Source: Actinoplanes lutulentus
GTDB lineage: Bacteria; Actinomycetota; Actinomycetes; Mycobacteriales; Micromonosporaceae
Direction of reading: 5' to 3'
Assembly (NCBI RefSeq): GCF_003259845.1
Contig: NZ_QLMJ01000014.1
Span: 124,001 to 188,000 of the forward strand
Length of the DNA: 64,000 nucleotides
The notes under the pieces are model-generated. The model was not told the DNA's origin, did not search any database, and worked only from the letters and a program-made list of their open reading frames with translations. The translations under genes were made by a program, and so were the position numbers. Shown piece after piece: positions 58,079-64,000 of the stretch. Within the stretch, counting starts at the first letter, position 1; every line of letters starts with the position of its first letter.

Positions 58079-58465
58079 GTGCCCACGGGTCGAGTGAAGT
58101 GGTACGACGCGGCTAAGGGATTCGGGTTCGTCACCAGTGATGAGGGCGGCGACGTGTTCCTGCCCAAGGGTTCGCTGCCGACCGGGGTCACCGAGCTGAA
58201 AACCGGTCAGCGGATCGAGTTCGGCGTGGTCGACAGCCGCAAGGGCGCGCAGGCGCTCGGTGTGACGCTGTTGGAGGCCCCGCCGTCCGTTGCCGAGCTG
58301 CGCCGGCGCCCGGCGGACGAGCTTGCCAGCATGATCGAAGACATGATCAAGGTCCTGGAGAGCTCGGTGCAGCCGTCATTGCAGCGCGGCCGGTACCCGG
58401 ACAAGAAGACCGCGCTGAAGATCGCACAGCTGGTGCACGCGGTCGCACGCGAGTTCGAGGTTTAG
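58079..58465 (+). CDS. Cold-shock-domain protein with C-terminal extension
   Basis: 128 residues. The N-terminal CSD (about 1-65) has RNP1-like GFGFVTSDEGG and RNP2-like DVFLPKGSLP, the usual single-stranded nucleic acid surface. A C-terminal helical extension (VAELRRRPADELASMIEDMIKVLESSVQPSLQRGRYPDKKTALKIAQLVHAVAREFEV) is typical of the longer actinobacterial form found next to mqnD. The GTG at 58079 with GAGG 7 bp upstream is preferred to the in-frame GTG at 58061. The 3' end overlaps the mqnD stop by 4 bp. Confidence 0.92.
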   Translation: MPTGRVKWYDAAKGFGFVTSDEGGDVFLPKGSLPTGVTELKTGQRIEFGVVDSRKGAQALGVTLLEAPPSVAELRRRPADELASMIEDMIKVLESSVQPSLQRGRYPDKKTALKIAQLVHAVAREFEV

Positions 58466-59274
58466 ACGAACGGCTTCACAGCAGGCGTCAGACCCGCCGC
58501 CGCCGCACGCCCGAGCAGGGCGTCAGCGGCGGCGAGTCCGTCTCTGCCCAGATCAAGGGTGAACTCGTTGACGTAGAGCTCGATGTGCTGCCGCACCACG
58601 TCCGGCTCCATCTCCTGCGCGTTGGCGAGGATGAAGTCGTAACTGGCGGCCGGGTCGAGCCAGCCCTGGCGCAGCGACGCCCGGATCCACTCGGTGGCCT
58701 CCGCCGGGTCGACGGTGCCTTTCTTGGCGAGGATCGCACCGAGCGGGATCGGCAGGCCGGTGTCGGTCTCCCACCACTCGCCGAGGTCGGCCAGGGCGGT
58801 CAGACCGAACCGCTGGTAGGTGAAGCGGGCCTCGTGGATGACCAGGCCGGCGTCGAAGCGGCCCTCGGCCACGCCCGGCATGATCTCGTGGAACGGCACG
58901 ACCTCGATGTGGGCCGGCGGGTGACCCGCGGACCAGAGGCGGAAGAGAAGGTACGCCGTGGTGCGGTCACCGGGCACCGCAACGGTCTTGCCGGTGAGGT
59001 CGTCCAGGGGTTCCCGGGCGAGCACGAGCGGGCCGCAGCCACGGCCGAGCGCTCCGCCGCAGTGCAGCAGTTCGTAGTCGTCGAGCAGCCAGGGCAGGGC
59101 CGCGTAACTCACCTTGACCAGGTCGAACCGGCCGTCGAGCGCCGCCGTGTTCGTCACGTCGACGTCGGCGAAGGTCAGATTTACCGGCGGTGCGCCGGGC
59201 ACCTGCCCGTGGATCAGAGCGTGGAACACAAAAGTGTCGTTCGGGCACGGCGAGACCGCCAGAGAAAGCTCCAC
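58462..59274 (-). CDS. mqnD: 1,4-dihydroxy-6-naphthoate synthase (menaquinone, futalosine pathway)
   Basis: 270 residues. It converts cyclic de-hypoxanthine futalosine to 1,4-dihydroxy-6-naphthoate. It opens ELSLAVSPCPNDTFVFHALIHGQV, the MqnD signature. NTAALDGRFDLVKVSYAALPWLLDDYELL, GRGCGPLVLA, PGDRTTAYLLFRLW and VIHEARFTYQRFGL follow. The GTG at 59274 is preferred over GTG 59283 because it gives the family N-terminus length and lies 7 nt after -10-like TAGCGT. The other mqn genes are outside the window. The organism therefore probably makes menaquinone by the futalosine route. Confidence 0.94.
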   Translation of the reverse strand: MELSLAVSPCPNDTFVFHALIHGQVPGAPPVNLTFADVDVTNTAALDGRFDLVKVSYAALPWLLDDYELLHCGGALGRGCGPLVLAREPLDDLTGKTVAVPGDRTTAYLLFRLWSAGHPPAHIEVVPFHEIMPGVAEGRFDAGLVIHEARFTYQRFGLTALADLGEWWETDTGLPIPLGAILAKKGTVDPAEATEWIRASLRQGWLDPAASYDFILANAQEMEPDVVRQHIELYVNEFTLDLGRDGLAAADALLGRAAAAGLTPAVKPFV

Positions 59275-59281
59275 GAGCCTC

Positions 59282-59287
59282 ACGCTA
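59282..59287 (-). promoter_or_regulatory. -10-like TAGCGT, putative leaderless mqnD start
   Basis: TAGCGT on the minus strand ends 7 nt before the GTG at 59274. Confidence 0.4.
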
Positions 59288-59421
59288 GCCGCGTCGGCGG
59301 CGAAGCGCTCGTTACGGCGCCTGTCTAGCTCCCCACACCCCGGGGTGCACTGAGGAAAAAGATTCGCGTTTACATCTGGATCTAAGCCGTGACAATTCTT
59401 ACACTCCGCTTTGTTGGATCA

Positions 59422-59435
59422 TTTGATCGATCAAA
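59422..59435. promoter_or_regulatory. Operator-like palindrome TTTGATCGATCAAA
   Basis: A perfect 14-bp palindrome directly before the GGGGG ribosome site of the dipeptidase-like gene. Binding here would block the operon. No cognate regulator gene is seen in the window. Confidence 0.5.
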
Positions 59436-59446
59436 GGGGGTGTCCC

Positions 59447-61465
59447 GTGGCCCGGTTCCGCTCCACCGCTGCGGGCGTCCTGGTGCTCGGCCTGGTAGGT
59501 GGGCTGCCCGCGCCCGCCGCCATGGCTGCGACCTGGACGTCTGCAACCGATCTCGAGGGTGCGTGTGTCACCCTCCAGACCTCGAACGGTTACGTCTTCA
59601 AGGACAGCGTCGGGTACGGGTACACGAGCACCGCGTCGAAGGCGGAGAAGTTCCGCTTCGAGGCCACCCAGCTCGGCCGGTACGCGATCCGGGACTCGAC
59701 CAGCGCCCCGATCTATCAGAGCGTGGTCAGCTGGATCTGGGCCGGAGCCGATTACGGCGACCGCGCCGACTGGACCGCCACCGTCTCCGAGGGCAAGTAC
59801 AAGTTCACCTCGACCGCCACCGGTCAGCAGATGGGCGTCTACCTCGGCGGGCTGGGTGCGGGCAGTTCGACGTACACCCTCACCGCGGCGAGTGGTTGTG
59901 CCGCTAACCCGGACATCGCCACCGGCGTCACCGGGACACCGGCTGCCGGAGTGGACTCCAGCGGCAAGCTCGTCGGCTGGATCGACGCCCACGCGCACGT
60001 CACCGCTGCCGAGGCGTTCGGTGGATCACTGCACTGCGGTGACCCGTACGCATCGGGGGGTGTGACCGTGGCACTGAAGGGCTGTGCGTCGCACGGGACG
60101 CTCGGCTGGGGCGCGCTGCTCGAAGCGATCATCGCGGGCACCGACCCGATCAACTCGGCCGAGGACGGCTGGCCGACGTTCGGCGACTGGCCGCAGAACG
60201 ACACGATGCTGCACGAGGCGTCGTACTTCCGCAGCCTGGAACGGGCCTGGAAGTCCGGCCAGCGGGTGCTCAACGTGCTGCTCGTGGCGAACCGGGTGAT
60301 CTGCGAGCTGACGCCGGAGCACACCTCCTGCAACGAGATGGACCAGATCCGCGCGCAGGCAACGTACCTGAAGAAGATGCAGGACTATGTGGATGCCCGC
60401 AGCGGCGGGCCGGGCAAGGGCTGGTTCCGGCTGGCGAAGACCCCGGCCGAGGTACGCGCGATCGCCGCGACCGGCAAGCTGGCCGTCACGATCGGCGTGG
60501 AGAACTCCGAGCTGTTCGGCTGCCGGGAGATCAAGGACGTCCCGCAGTGCACCACCGCCGACATCGACGCCGGGCTGGACGAGCTGGAGGCTCTCGGCGT
60601 CAGCGGCATGTACCCGGTGCACAAGTTCGACAACGCGTTCGGCGGCACCCGGTTCGACGAGGGTGTGACCGGCGCCGCGATCAACGTGGGTCAGCTGCTC
60701 TCCAGCGGCCACTGGTGGACCGCGACCAGCTGCACCGGCCCGTCCGACAACGAGCAGCCGCTGGTCAGCGATGACATCACCAAGCTCCTCCAGCTCGGCG
60801 TCGGCCTGCCGGCCGGAACGATCCTTCCGGTGTATCCGAGCGGCAAGATCTGCAACACCCGTGGCTTGACCTCGCTGGGGTCGTACCTGATCAAGGAAAT
60901 GATCGAGCGCGGCATGATCATCCACATCGACCACATGGGTGTTAAGACCGCGCAAGCGGTCCTCGACATCGCCACGCAGGCCGGATATCCGGGTGTCACC
61001 TCGGTGCACACCTGGTCGGACCCGACCATCGTGAATCGCATCCTCGGCCTCGGTGGCTTCGTCGCCAGCTACGCGTTCGCGGCCAGCGACGACGGCCAGG
61101 ACACCGGGACCTTCCTCGACGAATGGCGCGCCCACCAGGCGCTCACCAACGCTTCGAAGATCACCGGGTACGGGGTCGGCACTGACGTGAACGGGCTGGG
61201 CCCGCAGGCCGCCCCCCGCCTGAACGCCGGGTCCAGCCCGCTCACCTATCCCTTCACCGCGACCAATGGCACTACCGTCGCCAAGCAGGTGTACGGGACA
61301 CGCACCTTCGACCTGAACACCGACGGTGTCGCCCAGTACGGCCTGTACGCCGACTGGATCACCGACCTGATCAACCAGTCCGGCTCCGACGCCACCAAGC
61401 TGCGCAAACAGCTGCTGAGTGGTGCTGAGGCGTACACCGTGATGTGGGAAAAGGCTCGCCTGTGA
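59447..61465 (+). CDS. Secreted metallo-dipeptidase-like (M19/amidohydrolase fold) enzyme with N-terminal beta domain
   Basis: 672 residues. The signal peptide RSTAAGVLVLGLVGGLPAPAAMA is followed by a beta-rich domain of about 125 residues (GACVTLQTSNGYVFKDSVGYGYTS..., possibly beta-trefoil/fascin-like). From about 175 comes a metal-dependent hydrolase: GWIDAHAHVTA (HxH), VTIGVENSELFG, MYPVHKFDNAFGG, MIIHIDHMGVKTAQAVLDI, GVTSVHTWSDP and GYGVGTDVNGLGP, with His, Asp and Glu positions fitting an M19-type barrel. Cys are plentiful, suggesting disulfides. The substrate is unknown. The GTG at 59447 has AAAGGGGG upstream. GTGA overlap with the MFS gene. Confidence 0.75.
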   Translation: MARFRSTAAGVLVLGLVGGLPAPAAMAATWTSATDLEGACVTLQTSNGYVFKDSVGYGYTSTASKAEKFRFEATQLGRYAIRDSTSAPIYQSVVSWIWAGADYGDRADWTATVSEGKYKFTSTATGQQMGVYLGGLGAGSSTYTLTAASGCAANPDIATGVTGTPAAGVDSSGKLVGWIDAHAHVTAAEAFGGSLHCGDPYASGGVTVALKGCASHGTLGWGALLEAIIAGTDPINSAEDGWPTFGDWPQNDTMLHEASYFRSLERAWKSGQRVLNVLLVANRVICELTPEHTSCNEMDQIRAQATYLKKMQDYVDARSGGPGKGWFRLAKTPAEVRAIAATGKLAVTIGVENSELFGCREIKDVPQCTTADIDAGLDELEALGVSGMYPVHKFDNAFGGTRFDEGVTGAAINVGQLLSSGHWWTATSCTGPSDNEQPLVSDDITKLLQLGVGLPAGTILPVYPSGKICNTRGLTSLGSYLIKEMIERGMIIHIDHMGVKTAQAVLDIATQAGYPGVTSVHTWSDPTIVNRILGLGGFVASYAFAASDDGQDTGTFLDEWRAHQALTNASKITGYGVGTDVNGLGPQAAPRLNAGSSPLTYPFTATNGTTVAKQVYGTRTFDLNTDGVAQYGLYADWITDLINQSGSDATKLRKQLLSGAEAYTVMWEKARL

Positions 61466-62652
61466 CGCTCGTCGACATACCGGTCCGCCGCCGCTGGATG
61501 ACCGCCTATGGCTTGGCCATGGTCGGGGTGGCGGCGGGCTGGTTCGGCCCGATCCAGATCCTGCTCCCGGAGCAGGCGGCCCGGCTCGCCGGTGAGGACG
61601 GCAAGGAGGCGCTTCTCGCCTTCGTGACCGCCTGGGGCGCCGCCGTGTCGATGGTGGCGAACCCGCTCTGGGGCATCCTCTCCGACCGGATCGGGTCACG
61701 GCGTCTGCCGATCTTCCTGGCCGGCACCGTGGTCGGCATCGCCGGCCTGCTGGTGCTGGCCGGGGCGGACACCCGGTCCACCATGGTCATCGGCTGGTGC
61801 CTGGTGCAGGCCGGTCTCAACGGGCCGCTCGCCGCGCTGGCCGCGATGATCGGTGACCGGGTGCCGGAACGGCAGCGCGGCACGGTCGGCGCGATCTTCG
61901 GGGTGGCGCAGATCGTCGGGGTGGTGCTCGGCACCGCCGTGGCGGTCGCTGTCGGCCAGGGCGCGCCGGGTTACATCGCGGTGGCGATCGCGGTGCCGGC
62001 CTTCGGCGCGGCGCTCTTGATCATGCATCGCGACGGCCCGGTCTCGCGGGCCGAAACCAGCAAGATCAAGTGGTCCGTCATTACCAGACCGGGCGGCCAA
62101 TTCGCCTGGGCCTGGGTCATCCGGTTCCTGCTGAACCTCAGCAACGCGCTGGTCCTGGTCTACCTCTTCTACTACCTGTCGGACTCCGTCGGTGTCGCCG
62201 ACCCGGCCCTCTGGGTGCTGATCCTGACCGTGGTCAACGTGCTCTTCGCCGGCATCGTCGGCGGTTTCGGCGGCGTCCTCTCCGACAAGTGGGTACGCCG
62301 CCGCATCTTCGTCGCCGCCGCCGCGGTGATCATCGCGGCCGGGAGCACGGTGCTGGCCCTGGTACCCCTGACAGCCGTCGTGATCGTTGCTTCGGCGCTG
62401 GTCGGGGTGGGCTGGGGTGCGTACATCGCGGTGGACATGGCGGTGATCACGCATGTGCTGCCGGACGCCGAGACCCGCGCCACGATGCTCGGCGTCGCCA
62501 ACATCGCCGGCACCCTGCCCCAGCTGATCGCTCCGGTGATCGCCGCGCCGATCGTCACCGGGCTCGGCGGTTATCCGGCTCTGTACCTGCTCACCGGGGG
62601 CGCCGCGCTGCTCGCGCTGGCGGCGCTGCCGCGATTGAAAGCACTTCCGTAA
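61462..62652 (+). CDS. MFS transporter (sugar-type)
   Basis: 396 residues, 12 predicted helices. WMTAYGLAMVGVAAGWFGPIQILLPEQAARLAGEDGKEALLAFVTAWGAAVSMVANPLWGILSDRIGSRRLPIFLAG contains the MFS loop motif (SDRIGSRR). GGVLSDKWVRRRIFV is its second-half repeat. GVGWGAYIAVDMAVITHVLPDAETRATMLGVANIAGTLPQLIAPVIAAPIV resembles glycoside/sucrose-type MFS carriers. GTG start overlaps the previous stop. It sits directly before a beta-glucosidase, so uptake of a beta-glucoside is likely. Confidence 0.88.
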   Translation: MTLVDIPVRRRWMTAYGLAMVGVAAGWFGPIQILLPEQAARLAGEDGKEALLAFVTAWGAAVSMVANPLWGILSDRIGSRRLPIFLAGTVVGIAGLLVLAGADTRSTMVIGWCLVQAGLNGPLAALAAMIGDRVPERQRGTVGAIFGVAQIVGVVLGTAVAVAVGQGAPGYIAVAIAVPAFGAALLIMHRDGPVSRAETSKIKWSVITRPGGQFAWAWVIRFLLNLSNALVLVYLFYYLSDSVGVADPALWVLILTVVNVLFAGIVGGFGGVLSDKWVRRRIFVAAAAVIIAAGSTVLALVPLTAVVIVASALVGVGWGAYIAVDMAVITHVLPDAETRATMLGVANIAGTLPQLIAPVIAAPIVTGLGGYPALYLLTGGAALLALAALPRLKALP

Positions 62653-62665
62653 GAAAGGGATCGTC

Positions 62666-64000
62666 TTGTACCCACAGTTCCCACCTGGCTTCCGGTTCGG
62701 CATGTCGACCTCGGCCTATCAGATCGAGGGCACCCAAGGCCTGCCCCCGAGCATCTGGGACACGTTCGCGGCCCGGCCGGGCACGATCCGGCACGGCGAG
62801 GACGCCCGGGTCGCGATCGACCACGTCAACCGGTACGCCGAGGATGTCGGGCACATCGCCGCCGCCGGGACGCACGACTACCGGTTCTCGTTCTCCTGGC
62901 CGCGAGTCCTCTCCGGAGGGATCGATTTCTACGACCGGCTCGTCGACGCGCTTCTCGAAGCCGGCGTGCGGCCGGTACCGACGCTGTACCACTGGGACCT
63001 GCCGCAGAGCCTGGAGGACGCCGGCGGCTGGATGAACCGGGACACCGCGCACCGGCTCGCTGATTACGCCAGCACGCTGGTCCTGCGCCTCGGCGACCGG
63101 GTCCGCGACTGGATCACGCTGAACGAGATGAACGTCCACACCCTGTACGGGTACGCGCTCACCGACCACGCCCCCGCCCGTGGCCTGGGCCTGGAGGCGC
63201 TGCCCGCGGCACACCACCAGTTGCTCGCGCATGGCCTGGCGGTGCAGGTGCTCCGGACCCACGGGGCCGCGACGGTCGGTGTGGCGAACCAGCACTTCCC
63301 GGTCATCCCGGCCAGCGACGACCCGGCGGACCTGGGCGCGGCAGGCCTTTTCGAGGACCTGACGAACTGGACGTTCTCCGATCCGATCCTGCGCGGCGAG
63401 TACCCGAACGAGATGATCGCGGCCGGCATCGGCGTCGGTGGCGCGCAGCTCGACCGGGACCTGGAGCTGATCCGGGCCCGGCTCGACTTCTACGGGGTCA
63501 ACTACTACGAGCCGACGATGATCGAGGCGCCGCGGGCCGGCAAGGATTACTCCGGCGTGCTGGAGGTGGACATCCCGGACGGCCTGCCGTTCTCACCGGT
63601 GCCGGTGAAGAGCGACGAGCGTACCGATTTCGGCTGGTCGATCGTGCCGTCGGCGCTCACCGAGATCTTGGTGAAGCTGAAGGAGCGTTACCCGCAGCTG
63701 CCGCCGGTGATCATCACCGAGAACGGCGCGTCCTTCCACGACAGCCCGCCGGACGCGGAGGGCCGGGTACGGGACGAGCGGCGGATCTCCTACCTGGATG
63801 CTCACCTGCGTGCGGTTGCGGCCGTCGCTGAAGAAGTCGACGTGCGGGGCTATTACGTGTGGTCCGCGCTGGACAATTTCGAGTGGGCCGCAGGCTATGA
63901 CGAAAGATTCGGACTCATTTACGTCGACAAATCAGACTTGACGCGAACCCGCAAGGACTCCTGGCACTGGTACAAGGAAGTCATCGCGGCTCAGCGCCGC
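62666..64000 (+). CDS. GH1 family beta-glucosidase (3' end cut by the window)
   Basis: 445 codons are visible with no stop; the end WHWYKEVIAAQRR is the usual GH1 terminus, so only a few residues are missing. LYPQFPPGFRFGMSTSAYQIEG is the N-terminal signature. WITLNEMN holds the acid/base Glu154 and VIITENGA the nucleophile Glu352. WSALDNFEWAAGYDERFGLIYVD binds the glycone. TTG start with AAAGGGA about 6 bp upstream, 13 bp after the MFS stop. No signal peptide, so it acts on imported glucosides in the cytoplasm. Confidence 0.95.
   Translation, partial: MYPQFPPGFRFGMSTSAYQIEGTQGLPPSIWDTFAARPGTIRHGEDARVAIDHVNRYAEDVGHIAAAGTHDYRFSFSWPRVLSGGIDFYDRLVDALLEAGVRPVPTLYHWDLPQSLEDAGGWMNRDTAHRLADYASTLVLRLGDRVRDWITLNEMNVHTLYGYALTDHAPARGLGLEALPAAHHQLLAHGLAVQVLRTHGAATVGVANQHFPVIPASDDPADLGAAGLFEDLTNWTFSDPILRGEYPNEMIAAGIGVGGAQLDRDLELIRARLDFYGVNYYEPTMIEAPRAGKDYSGVLEVDIPDGLPFSPVPVKSDERTDFGWSIVPSALTEILVKLKERYPQLPPVIITENGASFHDSPPDAEGRVRDERRISYLDAHLRAVAAVAEEVDVRGYYVWSALDNFEWAAGYDERFGLIYVDKSDLTRTRKDSWHWYKEVIAAQRR

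Overview
The window is high-GC DNA with strongly GC-biased third codon positions, many GTG starts and ATGA/GTGA stop-start overlaps. Its genes (bldG, an actinobacterial tad cluster, a lysine-tailed topoisomerase I, an MFS-thymidylate kinase fusion, DUF397 proteins, split NHEJ genes, futalosine-pathway mqnD) point to a filamentous actinobacterium. Overall gene content suggests Micromonosporaceae, perhaps Actinoplanes-like; that rank is inference. I see no insertion sequence, prophage or CRISPR array.

Layout. 1-7.7 kb: a cut multicopper-oxidase-like protein, a large secreted subtilase, acetyl-CoA synthetase and, divergently, a degenerate Fic-like protein. 7.9-9.4 kb: a HAD phosphatase and a STAS anti-anti-sigma factor. 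9.6-14.4 kb: a compact Flp/Tad pilus operon (Ssd/CpaE-like, TadA, TadB, TadC, pilin, two TadE-like proteins), with tandem hairpins before the pilin. 14.7-25.2 kb: DECH helicase, bldG with its anti-sigma partner, proton pyrophosphatase, a lipoprotein, an unknown protein and topA. This order is conserved in Streptomyces, as I recall. 25.2-31.9 kb: a sugar-lactone oxidase with a divergent TetR regulator, a PLP-fold enzyme, the MFS-thymidylate kinase fusion, and the DNA polymerase III delta-prime subunit.

31.9-32.9 kb is a 1-kb gene-free repeat island. 32.9-35.7 kb holds three small proteins resembling type VII secretion substrates or partners, beside an LPXTG wall protein. 35.9-39.1 kb: PSP1-domain protein, metallophosphoesterase, tRNA-Thr and a membrane protein. 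39.5-42.3 kb: DUF6232, an XRE/DUF5753 regulator, two DUF397 proteins and a DUF6226 protein, in a relatively AT-rich, palindrome-rich setting. 42.5-47.3 kb: MFS exporter, NUDIX, then Ku, an ATP-dependent ligase and a LigD-type polymerase (NHEJ). 47.3-50.2 kb: two secreted paralogues with almost identical basic C-termini. 50.2-53.5 kb: a repeat-rich spacer, twin GTTCTAGAAC palindromes and a trpB-trpA-gntR operon. 53.4-59.3 kb: XPB helicase, its usual neighbour, a small unknown protein, a cold-shock-domain protein and mqnD. 59.4-64 kb: a secreted metallo-dipeptidase-like enzyme, an MFS transporter and a GH1 beta-glucosidase cut by the window end.

Cross-cutting signals: a 47-bp interspersed palindrome in four copies, always intergenic; nine genes whose start codon follows a -10-like TANNNT by 6-8 nt, suggesting leaderless mRNAs; and several touching or overlapping convergent gene ends.
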